A stretch of DNA of 64,000 nt from Bimuria novae-zelandiae CBS 107.79 (GCA_010015655.1 ML976749.1:62001-126000), one strand, 5' to 3'; counted from the first letter of the stretch, positions 1 through 12,456 are shown. Made by a program: numbers and translations. Notes: generated from the letters alone by a model not told the origin.

Positions 1-595
1 TCTTTGTTAAGAACCATGATGTACGATATATGGTACGGAAGGCTTGGCCAGCTCCGCCGCTGCCGTGAAAAAGAAACGGATTAGTTTAGAACAATTGACA
101 TACAAAACAACATTTCGTACCTACTTAAAGCTTGTATGAGCGTGCCGTGAGAATGGGCGGTAGATGTCTTGTATGGCAATCGCACTCCGCCTGTCGCACT
201 TGATGACAAGATGGAACAGCACCTTAGTGGTTAGATATTTGAAATAGGTATAGCTCGTGTGGGTAGGGCTGTGCGTGGGTGGAACCACCCCAGGTCGCGC
301 TTGCTTTGTTTTCGTGCAGCTCAGACGCGACTGCCCGTTTGCCGCCGTAAAGGCAAGTGTATCTCACCGACTGCCAGCTAGACAGCAGGTGCGACTAGCA
401 GTATCATCTGATCCTGTTCTAAATGGATCTACGATCTTGCGTAATACCTTCTCTTGGGGAAATGACAATTGTAATCGTTGAGTGTATCGAATGGTCCGGT
501 TGCTTTCTGCATACAGAAAGTTAACAATTTCTGTTCGTAATTTTGTGCGTTGCACATTTATTATCCAAAGATATAGCTGTCCGGTGGAGGTGTTG
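1..595. other. Left edge, no gene recognised
   Basis: This stretch lies downstream of the BTN1 stop codon. Its reading frames are short and resemble no family I know. It probably holds the BTN1 3' untranslated region and intergenic DNA. Confidence 0.5.
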
Positions 596-2310
596 CTACA
601 GCTTACAATAATTCCGACCGTGATCAACCTGCCATTTGCACAACCCTTTTTCAAAAGCCATGCTGATAAAACCAGCAATGCAAATCCCACCGGAGTCGCT
701 CACACTAGTCGCGCCCAAACTAAACTCGCGATCTTCTTTGGGCACGTTGTCCGTGATCTCGGCGAATGTCGAGACATAAACGAGTCCGCCGAGCAAGCCT
801 TCCCAGAAAATAATGATGCACACTACGTAGAAATTCGGAAGGAAGTCAAACATGGCTGTTCGTGAAGCTTAGCATGAGCTTGATCTAATGCTTGAGAGGG
901 GAGTACCTACCGTGCAACGCGAGCAGGATCAAGTTGCCGACCTGCAAAAAGGATGGAAGGTAAAGATGGTGAATACGAATGAATGGCGTTGAGGACCGCG
1001 ATATGAAGACGCCGACTTGATAGATGGCTCCGTAAGTAGAGTAGAAAGATCGGTACTCGCCAAACGGACTAGATGCGAGAGGAAAGAGCAGCGTAGGTGC
1101 AACACCTTGGTTGATTGTATATTCTGCAATATATACTAGTAGTAGCGGAAGCATACTTGGCGTTTGGTTAGGTTGATTTGACGACTTACGCGATCGGGTG
1201 AGAGAGCAACGTACTATGGGAAGAACAGGCCTCTCGCTCGCCTGAGGTTGGCCCTGAAGCTCACAACAGCCGAAGCCAAACCTTTACTACTCTTGGTTGA
1301 TGTAAAGCTACGACCAGAGGCAGAATGCATCGAGGAGGCCAGAAGACCTTCTTGCTCAGAGTGCGGGTCTGCATCGCCGTCATCTCTGACCGTATCCTCG
1401 TCTTCGACTGGTTCATAGCCTATGTGGCCGCTTTTTGACGAAAATTGAAGAGGTCCACGAGGAAGAACGATGAAAAAGCTGAGCAACATGATTGCCGGCA
1501 GGAAGGCAAAAGCCAAGAGGGCGTTTCGAGGGCTGACATGGAAACTATTTGTGAGGACGGCATAAGCTCCGGCACCGATCAGACCGGCCCTGTATGTGAG
1601 GAGTTGCGTATTAGCGGTCAGTAGTTTGTGACTACCCGGTAACACTTACCCCCCAGTCCCGCTACCCCAGCTTGCAAGAGCAAAATGCCCATAATAGTGC
1701 GTCAAGCCCAGGAAAGTTAATTCGCCGCCTCCAGAACTCAAACTAGCCAGCATAACCCCACACATCTTGATGGTGATGGCCCTTGCGTCTTGATCTTCAG
1801 GTGTGAGCGTTATGACGAGCATACCACATGCCGACAAAGCACAGAAAATGAGGATCCTAAGACTGTAGGGGATTTTGTGAATGAAGTACGGCGCGCATAG
1901 CTTGGTTATGAACGAAGGTACCACATCTGCGAGGAGCACAAGTCCTTTTGGGACGTCAGAACCTACAAGGTCGAGTGCAGCAGAGAGAATGATGACATAA
2001 AGGACCTGATCACGTTGATATTGTCAGTGAGGGGGGACGGAAAGGCATTATGGTGTATAGACACGCTCCGGAGGCCTTATTGGCGCGACGGAGGGTACGA
2101 TCAGGGAATGAAACATAACGCACGTTGTTGATGAGACCTGAGCACTGTGAGAATTTTGTAGTTGTGTAGTGAATAGCGATGCGATACCACATCGGACGTA
2201 CCAAACAACCAGAACGCAGCACACACGCGAGGATCGGCGCCTTGGAAGACGGCCTTGATGCGGGCCCAAAAGACCTCGCGGGAGGTAGTTCCAGGCATGG
2301 GAAGATGCAT
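596..2310 (-). CDS. BTN1: Battenin / CLN3-family vacuolar membrane protein, six exons
   Basis: Fungal orthologue of human CLN3, a multi-pass membrane protein of the vacuole or late endosome that affects luminal pH and basic amino-acid balance. The joined exons are 2310-2202, 2137-2124, 2005-1650, 1589-1215, 1155-911 and 855-596. They give 452 codons, the usual length for fungal Btn1. Family blocks visible in order are [32 protein letters not shown], a [10 protein letters not shown] loop, [19 protein letters not shown] and [12 protein letters not shown]. The C-terminus has the conserved [17 protein letters not shown] block. All introns are 55-118 nt and GT-AG, and every phase matches. Exon 2 is only 14 nt. 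Start chosen at 2310; the second ATG at 2298 would remove four residues. Divergent from RXT3. Confidence 0.93.
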
Positions 2311-2984
2311 GGGAAGAGGTATGGACGAAGTCGTACTGTGGTCTGTCTACATCACGTACGGAGGCGTGCACGTGAGAGCGCCGGTCGGCGCCAGGTGACC
2401 GGGGCACCGTGCGTTGTGACGCGGATTCGGGACCTGCAGACCCTCACCGAGCTTTGGCGGTTCGGAACGGAAAAGGCGGTGGGCCCAAGCATTTTCGGAC
2501 CCAAGCCAGCGCACACACGACGCGTCGAGACAATACACTAGAGCACACCTGGAAACACTGGCGCAACGACTTTGATGAATTCTTGAGCTACACAGCGCCT
2601 AGGTGCAGACCAAAGGAGCTATGCATGGCAAGAGCAAGCCAGCTGCGTGCGCCAGGCACAGCCGACAGGGGAGGTTTGCGGGGATGGACCGTGGATGTGT
2701 GGCTGCGGCAGGGGTTCCAAAAGGCTCCACATTACTCTATGGCCCCAATGCAAGTGCAACATTGGGTTCTCTCCTCCTCATCGCTTTGCTTTCCTTTCCC
2801 AATACCCAGAGGAGACTGAGTGATTGCTCGGTGACACGGCTCGCCAGCTCTCATCAACATGACAACACCGCTCTCATACCACTAACCGCCCCCTCGAGTC
2901 TTCTTTACTCATTGGATTAGCCTCGTGCTGGGCTCGCACGAAAAACCTCACCGCCCGGTGTCGCTGCACAAGAGACAGACAGGC
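2311..2984. promoter_or_regulatory. Divergent intergenic region, BTN1 / RXT3
   Basis: This 0.67-kb spacer separates the start codons of two divergent genes, so it should hold both promoters. It is pyrimidine-rich on the plus strand close to the RXT3 start. I could not identify specific factor sites. Confidence 0.5.
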
Positions 2985-5900
2985 ATGGACGCTCGCCAGA
3001 CGCATGCGTTTTCGCAGCGTCATCTCATCCACAATCCAAACAACCAGGCGCAGTCACCGCCGCAACCTTCACCGGCACCACCGCAACCTTCACCGGCACC
3101 ACCGCAACCTTCACCGGCACCACCGCAANNNNNNNNNNNNNNNNNNNNNNNNNNNNNNNNNNNCCGCAACCTTCACCGGCACCACCGCAACCTTCACCGG
3201 CACCACCGCAACCTTCACCGGCACCACCGCAATTCGGCGGCTATGCCACCTCGCAGCCCCAGCACCAGCCGCCAGTACACATGCCTTTCTCCGCCACCGA
3301 CCCGTACGCTTCTGCTCGACGCGATCCCTTCTACCCTCCTGCGACCGCGCACCACGTCCGTCGCATTTCGGGGCCTGAACATGCGCCCCCAGGCGACAGA
3401 CAAAATGGATGGGGAGGTACAGGTACGCTGGGCTCTTCTTTTAGGACATGCGATGTGTGAGCACCGCACACGCCGTTACTGTCTTGCATACTGCGTCGTG
3501 TCTCAGACAGTTCATGGGCACGTCGCGTGGGCGCGAGGCGGACGGCAGCGCAGAACACTCGCGCTGTGTGTAGAGGATATTGCCGATGCTGCAACGCGCA
3601 CGTGCATTTCCTGTTGTTGGAACACGGAAGAGAGCGTTGACTGACAGCCACACTGTTCCGTGGGTTTGACGCGCATACCAGCATCTGTCCGCTGCCGCCG
3701 CCTCGAGCTCGCAAAGTGCAAATTCCACGCATCATCCACTTCGCTGGCACGCTAAATGCCCCCCTGCTCGCTTCTCGTTCCCTCTAAACCGCTTCTGAAC
3801 TGCATTGACGATCATCCCTAGCGCGACTCCATGCCGGTCCTGTCTCCCATCACCTCAGCGGTCCTCCTCCTGCGCCGTCATCAATGAGCTCCTCGCACGC
3901 GCAATCTGGCCAGTCGCCGTTCCCCTACGATGCGTCGCGCAGGCGCTCCCTAGGTGGCGCGAGCCCGTATGGAGGCAAGACCCCACGCCATCTGCGCGCT
4001 CGCACTCAGACACCAGCTAACCCTCGGCAGCCCCATCGCATGAACCACCGCCTCCGCCGCCCTCGTTCGCACGACCGCACATGCCCCCCCCATCGCCTCC
4101 CCAGCAGCAACACCAGCAGAGCCATGCATCGCAGCCCCAATGTGGACCGTACACATCGTTGTTTGGAGGGAATCGGGAGCTACCTGGCTTGGGGCAGTCG
4201 CACCGACCCGGCAGCAGCATGTCCATCTCGTCTCTCATCGGCGGTGGTGACACCGGCGCGCCTCATCAAACGTCACAATCACACCCATCACCCCCTACCA
4301 ACGCGCCACCGGCAAACAATCACAGCATGCAACCTCCTTCGCCGCGACGAGGTCACCCATCGGGAGCTAGACCAGACTTTGCGTCCTTTCGGCGCCAGCC
4401 GTCCCCAGATAGGCACATGTACGGTAGCAACGCCCCGAGAGCGCAAGACAGCCACACATACGCTGCTGGCTCACCTCCGCGGCTGTACAACAACACGCAG
4501 GGCTCACCTGATCAAGGTCGTTCCACGCTCCCGCATACGTCGCAGTCTTACAAACCAATGGTATTCCCAGCTCAACGCCCGCATCCCTCATCATTACATG
4601 ATCTACATACAAGGGAGCAACGGCAGGCGGCTGCGATGGTGCCGCCTCGGCCGAATAGCCAACCAAGTGGGCCTGGAGCGCCAGAGCAGGAGTCTGGAGC
4701 ACCCTATGATGCGCTCGGGCAGCGGCGTCCGCCACATGTACTTTTGGAAGAGAGACGTCGGACACTAGGGGAGTCACATCATTCACGACCTAATACTGCA
4801 GAGTTGCTTGGGCTTGGTGCTCCAGACTCGCCGGACAGAGATCGTCCGTCCACAGTTCAGCCCGTCTCTCAATCCGCGTTCGGTCCCCCTGTTGGCCCTC
4901 GAGGGGCTCTGGGACCCCAGCCTCCACGTAGTCTCTGGCGGCATCCACTATCCGAAGAACCTTCCCGGGAAGCCACGGAGAATAGAAGAGAAGAGCCTCA
5001 TACACTCTATCGTGGATATGGCGGGTATTCCGCACCACCGCAAGGTCCTTCACCTTACGGTGGCCCTGGCCCTGAGGACATGGTGCGCGGACGGAGCCTC
5101 GATCATTTGAGCCACCGAGTCGTGGAACAGCACCATGCGCCACCTACTTCTGATCCTACATCCACCGATAGACATAAGTCGGAACAGCTGTCCCGTTCCC
5201 TATCTTCAAGTGGCACCGGATATATGGGTCGCTCCCTGTATGACCAGCATAGTAAATCATTCCTGGCCTTCGGTCCCGACGCGAACCGCCGCACTGGTAG
5301 AGCTTCTCCACTTCCTCAAGCTGTTCAAGGAGCGCAAGCGCAACCGCTGTCAATCGGCAAAGATCCGCATGTCAAAAGTGAGTTTGGACGCATGTTCTCC
5401 GGTCTCGGAGGTCTCGGAAGTTCCACACCCTCGAGAGGGAGCCCGATGCCTCAGGGTGGGCAAGAATCGGTCCCTATTGGAACAGATCTCGATGAACATC
5501 TTCGCCTTCAGAGGGTGAATTCACAGACCGGAAGGAAACTAAAACGAGTCAAAGATGAGGATGTTTTTGACGAGGAAAGCAATGACGGACGGACGACACC
5601 CCTTGGGGTGCGAGCCAACAAGCGCAACAAAAACACGCGTCATCATCACCACCATGCGCACGCTCACCAGTAAGTGTTCATGTGCTTTCCTTTTTGGACG
5701 AGAAGCTGATGCCTTCAAAGTCACCATCATCACCACAAAGGTGACGAAGAAACGCTTCCTTCGACTAACGGAAACCATAGCGCACCTCATCATCACCATC
5801 ACTATCATGGGACATCACACCATCATCATCATGCCCCGAGATCGTTTCCGGCGGCAATACCTTCACCTCCACCTCCTGCGAAAGTTTATCATATCCAGCA

Positions 5901-6615
5901 GATCTTAGATGAGGCGAATAAACACCCCCGTAAGCATCTCGGGAGTCAGCTCTATGCAACAAAAACAGAATTGCCCAAGCCAAACTCATCTCTAGACGAT
6001 CAGTTTGGTTATGCTTCAAAACCAAAGGAGCTTCCGCGATTTTCGATAAACCCCATCAATTGCACCTATACCATTAGGGTTCCCCGATTCTACTTGAAGC
6101 CGCGGCAAAGGCAACAGATTGTGCTTCAACGCCACCTATGGGGGGCCCGGATATATCGCGACGACTCAGACCCCATCGCTGCTGCGATACATTCTGGGTG
6201 GATTCGAGGCGAATGGGATGAGACGGTGGATGTGAAAATGCTAGACCCGAGACTGTCACAACCCAATGATCCGAGCGATGCCCAAGATACGCTCACAAAA
6301 GTTCCTGCTGCGCCTGTCACACCACCGGCAGATATGGATTTGCAGATCGAGCTCCTGATACTTCCCAAGCTCGAAGAATACGTAGGAACCACGGAATTCG
6401 GCATTTCCAGTCGCAAGAGCTTACACCCTGACGGATTGAGTTTCATGATCAACAAAATTCGCTGGGTGGACGACGGAATGGGCAGTCGTGGGCAAGATAG
6501 GACAGCAGCAGCTTTGAAACGACGCTTGGATGCGAGCGCTGCGCTGTTGTCCTTGAAGAGCGGTGGTGACGATGCGCTCAGAGCTGTCCACGGGATGACC
6601 AAGTTGTCCGCCTGA
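2985..6615 (+). CDS. RXT3: Rxt3-domain subunit of the Rpd3L histone deacetylase complex
   Basis: Transcriptional co-repressor subunit acting in the nucleus with the Rpd3 deacetylase. The C-terminal exon (5721-6615) carries the Rxt3 domain: a YHIQQILDEANKHPRKHLGS block, then FSINPINCTYTIRVPRFYL, HLWGARIY, HSGWIRGEWDE and LQIELLILPKLEEY. The rest is a long low-complexity region rich in Pro, Gln, Ser and His, with poly-His tracts around the last splice junction. Proposed exons are 2985-3422, 3822-3953, 4031-5669 and 5721-6615. The 399-nt first intron and the 51-nt last intron fit well in phase. The join near 3954-4030 is uncertain: the frame shifts there, a good branch site and acceptor exist, but the donor is poor. 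A 35-base N gap lies in exon 1. The domain call is firm; the N-terminal structure is tentative. Confidence 0.85.
3060..3232 (+). repeat. 21-bp in-frame tandem repeat in RXT3
   Basis: A 21-nt unit encoding PQPSPAP is repeated at least six times and is interrupted by an assembly gap, so the true copy number is unknown. It lies in the first coding exon of RXT3 and probably varies in length between strains. Confidence 0.9.
3129..3163. other. Assembly gap (35 N) inside the tandem repeat
   Basis: The gap sits exactly in the 21-bp array, as expected for a repeat that collapsed during assembly. The frames before and after the gap are both open, so the real gap length should restore the frame. Confidence 0.95.
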
Positions 6616-7166
6616 GCTAATCTGCTATGTATTAGAAGATCTGGGGAAAGAGCTTGAGTACGTCAGAGATTGACACTGGGGTTGGATGTATGACTTGGGA
6701 GTATCGACTTGTGTAGGATGCGAGCCGGTTTTTAGTATTGCTCTATACCCACAGTTTTATGACTACGGCCGCTTTGTGCACTTGATACTTCCTTTTGTAG
6801 TTGAACACACAATTTCAGATGGTATATGGCATGGCTCCGTGGAACTGATGCATTTGATCTGACGTGCTGCTACCCTCTTACATGGCGGGTAAGGATTGCG
6901 GTTGGCTTAGCGACTCACGAGCGCTTTTTCATGTCTGATAAGGAAACGACATCTTGTAATAGCCGCAGTCGCACTCGCCGCGTCAAGCAGGCACGACCCT
7001 CACGCTTCTCCCTTCCCGTGTTGCGGCATTACATGCTCTTGTGTCGGTCTTAGCCCGCGATTGCATTTCTCGTTTGCCCCTCCAGCCGTTTATCCTACAC
7101 TCGCTACTTCATCGTGCCCGTACCCCACAATCGCCCGACGAAATCACAAGCTTCGCAGACAACAAG

Positions 7167-7210
<44 letters not shown>

Positions 7211-7976
7211 TCGAAAACTTTGGTGAAGAAGTGCACCAAGCTACCGACATGGCACGCGTCAGGAACTATTCCATCTCGACGGTGAGTGGACTTTCATTGC
7301 CCGCACACCACGCCCTGGAGTGGACTAAACCGGCGACTCTCGATACGGGTCTCTCTTGGGCGGCTACGTCCCGGTCGTCGGCGAAACGATGCAATGACGT
7401 GGAAACGGCCGGCCCAAGGCGCCCGCTGCACTGCATTTTGCGGACGCATCTGAGCAGCCAGCGACATCCGCCCATCCGCGAGCTGCACGCGTACCGAGCA
7501 ACCGGCACGCTGCCGTGGTAGCCAGCCAACACGCACATGGTGATTGCGGTGGGACCGTTGTGATTGCTGCACTGCTCTAGCACGCTGTCTTAGACCTGTT
7601 CGGACGCTCTAAAATACAAAGCACGCTCCAAATGCGGGGAATCTTCAAACCCAAGCTTTACCTCCTCTCGCTTCTCGAAAGCCGAACCCGTCTCACGGCC
7701 CTGCCCTGCGACCTCTCTTTCGCGGCAACAAGTGTCCCAGCACTACTCAGCGAACACCGAATTGTCATACGTACTGCCCGTGACGCCTCCGACTTTCCTG
7801 GCGTGCACCTGCCCTTGGACTCTGCGACACCTTCCACACTTCCTGCCGCTTTTCGGAAAAGCCTTGGCTATATTCCGATCCACACTGGCCGTTGAGCGCC
7901 TGTACACTGTACACGCACCTACACCCCGTTCCAGCCTGCATTCCCTGCACTAGGTCGAGGCTACTTTCTGCGCACC
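6616..7976 (+). promoter_or_regulatory. Intergenic region and probable 5' leader of the PFK-2/FBPase-2 gene
   Basis: This 1.36-kb spacer follows the RXT3 stop. Its second half is pyrimidine-rich and contains a CAG array. A short reading frame starts at 7250 and meets a GTGAGT donor at 7282; an acceptor lies at 7952-7953. If that 672-nt intron is real, the short frame ends in a TGA overlapping the main ATG (ATGA at 7977), making a spliced upstream ORF. No other gene is seen. Confidence 0.35.
7169..7207 (+). repeat. (CAG)13 microsatellite
   Basis: Thirteen perfect CAG units are followed by CAA. The array lies about 0.8 kb upstream of the PFK-2/FBPase-2 start, probably in the leader or promoter. 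One frame reads as poly-Gln, but no conserved protein surrounds it. Confidence 0.95.
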
Positions 7977-9491
7977 ATGACGGGGACCAATGGCGTCTAC
8001 ACGCCGAACATGCGCGCCGTGCCAACAGGCGATTTTGTCAAGCCGAGCAAAAAGACTAACGGTGTTGGTGTGCAGGCTGAAGACACGCGGATATGCGTCG
8101 TCATGGTGGGATTGCCCGCGCGAGGCAAGAGTCTAATAGCTCAGAAAGGTACGAGGGAGGCTTGACCACCCAGAACGAAACTGACTGTGTACATTGTAGT
8201 TGTTCGCTATCTCCACTGGCTGTCCATCAAAGCGAAGACGTTCAATGTCGGCCAATACCGCCGCCACGCTACCCCCAACCCGTCCGCCGAGTTCTTCGAT
8301 ACTTCGAATCCAGAAGGAGAGCGCCTGCGGAAAGCTGCTGCCGAAGCCGCTGTTAATGACATGTGCAAATGGTTTGCCGAGGGGCGGGGATTGATAGCCA
8401 TCCTGGATGCGACCAACTCTACCAAGAGTCGACGTCGCTGGATACAAGAGCGTTGTTCCAAAGAGAATATCGAGACCTTATTTGTTGAGTCGAAATGCGA
8501 CGACGAAGACCTCATCATGAGCAATATCCTGGAAGTCAAAACGACATCGCCGGATTACGTGGGGCAGGATCCCGAAGAGGCTGCAGCTGATTTCCGCAAT
8601 CGGATCCGAAACTACGAGAAGGTCTATCAGACCATCGACGAAGACGAACGGGACCTCACCTACGTCAAGCTAATCGATGTAGGAAAGCAGGTCATCATCA
8701 ACCAGATCCAAGACTACCTTCAAAGCAGAGTAGTATATTACTTGATGAATCTCCACATCAAGCCTCGCTCCATATGGTTATCACGGGTGAGTAAAGCTAT
8801 CCTGGTGTTATGATTCTTGTACTGATCGTTATAGCATGGCGAGTCCAAATACAATTTGACCGGTCAAATTGGAGGAGACGCGGACCTTTCCGATCGCGGT
8901 GACGCGTACGCACATGCTTTGCCTGGCCTCGTGGCAAAGTCTGTTGGCGACGGTCGCAAACTCACAGTCTGGACCTCGACGCTAAAACGCACAATTCAGA
9001 CTGCAAGATTCCTCCCATTCGAGAAGCTCGAATGGAAAGCGTTGGACGAGCTCGATTCTGGCGTATGCGATGGCCTCACATATGCCGAGATAGAGCAGAA
9101 GTACCCGGAAGACTTTGCGCAGCGAGACGAAGACAAATACAATTACCGTTACCTAGGCGGCGAGTCATACCGTGACGTTGTCATCCGTCTGGAGCCCATC
9201 ATCATGGAACTGGAGCGCAGCGAGAATATCTTGATTGTCACTCACCAAGCCATCCTCCGGTGTATCTACGCTTACTTCATGAACGTACCTCAGGAGCAGA
9301 GCCCTTGGATGGAGGTTCCGCTACATACGCTGATCAAACTCACGCCTAAGGCATACTCGACGCAAGAAGAGAGGCTCAAGGCGGACATCCCGGCCGTTAG
9401 CACCTGGAGAGGTAAGGGCACCAAGGCGGAGCACCAGGAGGTCGATGGCAGCGCGCCGAGCCCTCAAATTGCCCCGGGCAAGGCGGGCTGA
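7977..9491 (+). CDS. 6-phosphofructo-2-kinase / fructose-2,6-bisphosphatase
   Basis: Cytosolic bifunctional enzyme that makes and degrades fructose-2,6-bisphosphate, the signal that sets glycolysis against gluconeogenesis. Exons 7977-8148, 8200-8786 and 8835-9491 give 471 residues. The kinase half has the P-loop GLPARGKS (residues 45-52) and a Walker-B-like ILDATN. The phosphatase half has the catalytic RHGE (His254 begins the third exon), the TLKRTIQTAR block and the second histidine in IVTHQA. Where mammalian enzymes have GVCEE, this protein has GVCDG, which I recall also from fungal Fbp26-type enzymes. Both active sites look intact, unlike the phosphatase-dead Pfk26 type. Start chosen at MTGTNGVYTP, a typical N-terminus of this fungal subgroup. 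Confidence 0.95.
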
Positions 9492-11403
9492 GGGTCGATT
9501 TCGTGGTGTGGCGCCGCGACCCCTCTTGCGCGCTATAGCTTACTCTATGGCCAGCGCCTACGGCAACGGCATCGAGGGCGTGGAGGCACAGGTGACAAGA
9601 TGAAGCACTTATCGGGTGGGGCAAGATAGACAGGACCGGGGGCTTGGATCATAGGCACATGGTAGGCGTTCTTGGTATAGATTTCGTGGCTTTGGCCTCT
9701 CACTCCTATCGATACTTTCCTATTCGCTATGCGCGGATTTTTCGGCTTACAATTACGACTGGCATTGGTTTTGTTGCATGAGCATTGAGTGCATGGGACT
9801 GTGGTACTCGCAAAACTATCAAGCAGGCTTTGAAAGACGGCGGGGTGGTCTTTGGCAAAGATATGGAACTGGAACAAAGCATACTTCAGATGTATGAATA
9901 ACACGAATATCTTTTAGATGGGATGTTGGTGCCGCTAATATATGACGAAGGCAGTATCGATGAGTGCGTATTGATTGCCCTGAGCCTTTGCACGACGGGT
10001 CAGAGGCATTCACTTGCTTAACCTAAAATTGCCCTGCGCATTTGCTGCTGGGTGCCCCCATTACGGGCGGTGGGCACCGTCGGCAGGCGCTGTCCACACG
10101 GCAGCTGTAATGCGTGGTCGCGTGCGGCCCGTCAACAATTTACACTTCGATGCTACGTACCTTGGTTGAGATCTCGAAAGAGTCACTGCACGCCCGGGTG
10201 CTGCGCACAAACCAAATCCGATCTACGAGTCTTGATAGATGCGGCGCTAGTTGTCTTATGTCGGTACATCACTTACGCCTGCTTCCTACTTGCACAAGTT
10301 GCGTTATGCTTAGGTTATAACTCTTCTTTTATCGCCTAGTCTCTTGTGAAGAGTGAGGAATAAAGTATAGCAGCGGGTTCACTGACTGTGGTACTGCTGT
10401 ACCTTTGAGCTCTGGCAGTAGATGGCGGCTACGTCACCAGTACGCTTTGGGTCCACGGGTAGGTCCTTGTTTACTCGTACGGTAACGGGAAGATGTTCAT
10501 GATGGCTATTGCAAATATTGAGAATATGGCTTAGTATGGTATGGGCGTAGAGGTCGGCGTTGCATTGTGCTTTCTGAGCGCTTGCTGTGTGCCATGCTTT
10601 TCTCTGTGCATTATGCAGCTATGTGTTATGTGTTGCCAGGCGCGAGGGAAATCGGTGAGTTTGCCAGCTGCCTGTTATCGGCTGTGGGTAGTGAAGCTGT
10701 GGAGTATCGGGATTGTGCGAGGAAGAACCTGTGGTGCAATGGGCGTGTAGAGTCATCCGGAGTTCATCACTGTGGGCGCACACAGTATTTGCGCTGTATA
10801 TACTGATATAGATCTAGGAACTGTGCTTTTCAAGGCGATCTGAGTCGTAACCTTGCTACTGGGATGCAGTGTGGACTTTCAGCACTGTGCAAAAGAGCGA
10901 AAAGCGGCATATAAGCTGCCGGTCACTCTTGTGGCCAAGCTGTCTATGAGTGGGCCTACTGCCAATACTCTTGCCCAACAACCAGAGATTTAAAGATAAG
11001 CATGAAGAACCGTGCCAAGCGATGATTGGTAGAGATAAAAATATAATTCCAAAGTATAATGGTAGCGCCAGGATATCTGGACACGCCTCACTGCGTTCCA
11101 AAGTTTTGAAACAATGCAGTTTCCTGAACCATAGTTACTGCTCAAATGCAGGAAGGTCGACCGCTTATATACAGGAGAACCTTCATCCTTCTTTCCCGTT
11201 CAACTCGTTGACTACCTTCTCAGTTGAAGACGTTTCGATACAACGGCACCGTTTTCACTACAAAGGTTCACTGCTACAACACTGCTTCGCACTACGCTTC
11301 TACGTTCAACGTTCAACCTTCGTCCAACTCTTAGCACTAAGCAAATTGCCTTTCCGGGACAACTCTGCGAATAATCACCTCATCTAATTCCTCCGCCCTC
11401 AAA
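9492..11403. other. 1.9-kb intergenic region, no gene recognised
   Basis: All frames here are short and without family features. The start presumably holds the PFK-2 3' end. The last 250 bases, pyrimidine-rich, probably form the leader of the next gene. Confidence 0.45.
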
Positions 11404-12378
11404 ATGCCCTTCACAACGCGCGACTCCCCCGCCCGCACCCGCGCCCAGGCCCAGGCCCAAGAGACCCCACGGAGAACACAATCATCTTACCCTGTCCTTG
11501 CCGTCTATTCTCTCTACCCGTCAACAAATCACACTATACCCATGGTTGCTTCCGGCTTCGAACTCGTCCCTCGGGCAATGCAGGACCTGCCCCAGAGTTC
11601 AATTTTGCGCAAACCCTTTCCCAAGGGTCAAGCATCCAGCTTTGACGGGAAGAACGATGCGAACCCGTGGGAACCCCAGCCTCCCAGCTACATTCAAGCC
11701 TGGAAGAAGAATGCTGATACAGACATGGAGCAAGGCCTGAAGGGCTATAGGGTGGAATTCGAGGCAAACACCCAAAGCGTCTTGCGGGTGTGGAAGTCGA
11801 ACCACGCTATCAACCGCTACCATGAGGACCTTCCCTTCGCGACGATCGATGGGCTCTTCGACTGGGAGATGAAGTGCGCGCTGCGTGGGGATTGGAAGGG
11901 GCTTGAGCATTTGCTGTCCGGCGAGCAGGAGCTCACGGAGCCGGAGCTTATGAAGCCGGATCCGCAGTGCAAGCAGCAGTGGAAGCTTGCTGTTGGGGTG
12001 TATAGGGAGAGGCAAATCTACGAGGAGACTAGGAAGTTGGTGAAGCGGATCATGAAGGAAGGCGAGACGTTCCTTAACCACAAGAAATCCATCAACGCGG
12101 TCATTGAGGTTCTTAGGGAAGAGCGGGAATTGGAGACCAAGGCAGCCAAGGCAGATAACCAGAAGCCAAAGCAGAAGTCGAAGCAGAATGGGGCCCGGAA
12201 GCAAGCCCAGCAGGTCGCGATCTCTGGAGAGGAACGAGCAGCTATAATCCTCGTGCAGATGCAAAACACGGACCTGGACTTGAACCTGGAGGCCTGTTTG
12301 AAGCGGACAGCCGACCAAATGGACGAAGATGCGCCATCTCCCGAGAGCAGCCGTGGCGTCAAGGCAGCTCGTCGGTAG
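11404..12378 (+). CDS. Conserved-looking hypothetical protein, single exon, 324 aa
   Basis: Not recognised. The ORF is uninterrupted and has coding-like composition. The N-terminal 45 residues are polar and may be dispensable; an in-frame ATG at 11542 gives an alternative start (MVASGFELVP). A central globular part rich in Trp and charged residues (about residues 85-200) is followed by a Lys/Gln-rich, probably coiled or disordered segment (about 230-275). The tail is acidic and ends in basic residues. No membrane segment or signal peptide is visible. The following gene starts 170 nt downstream on the same strand. Confidence 0.65.
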   Translation: MPFTTRDSPARTRAQAQAQETPRRTQSSYPVLAVYSLYPSTNHTIPMVASGFELVPRAMQDLPQSSILRKPFPKGQASSFDGKNDANPWEPQPPSYIQAWKKNADTDMEQGLKGYRVEFEANTQSVLRVWKSNHAINRYHEDLPFATIDGLFDWEMKCALRGDWKGLEHLLSGEQELTEPELMKPDPQCKQQWKLAVGVYRERQIYEETRKLVKRIMKEGETFLNHKKSINAVIEVLREERELETKAAKADNQKPKQKSKQNGARKQAQQVAISGEERAAIILVQMQNTDLDLNLEACLKRTADQMDEDAPSPESSRGVKAARR

Positions 12379-12439
12379 AAGGTGCATTTCGCCATTCCCG
12401 CTCTCCCGGTTCCGCGCCAGTCCCCAGCGCGGACCACCG

Positions 12440-12456
12440 CCCCCCCCCCCCCCCCC
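12440..12456 (+). repeat. Poly-C tract (C17)
   Basis: Seventeen consecutive C bases lie between two plus-strand genes. Such tracts are error-prone in sequencing, so its length is uncertain. Confidence 0.9.

Noticed and set aside
5690..5910. Separate small ORF (117 codons) at the end of RXT3
   Set aside because: It is an alternative frame over the RXT3 intron and poly-His exon.
7041..7521. Long frames through the CAG repeat (poly-Gln, poly-Ala or poly-Ser)
   Set aside because: The repeat keeps every frame open; flanking residues show no family features.
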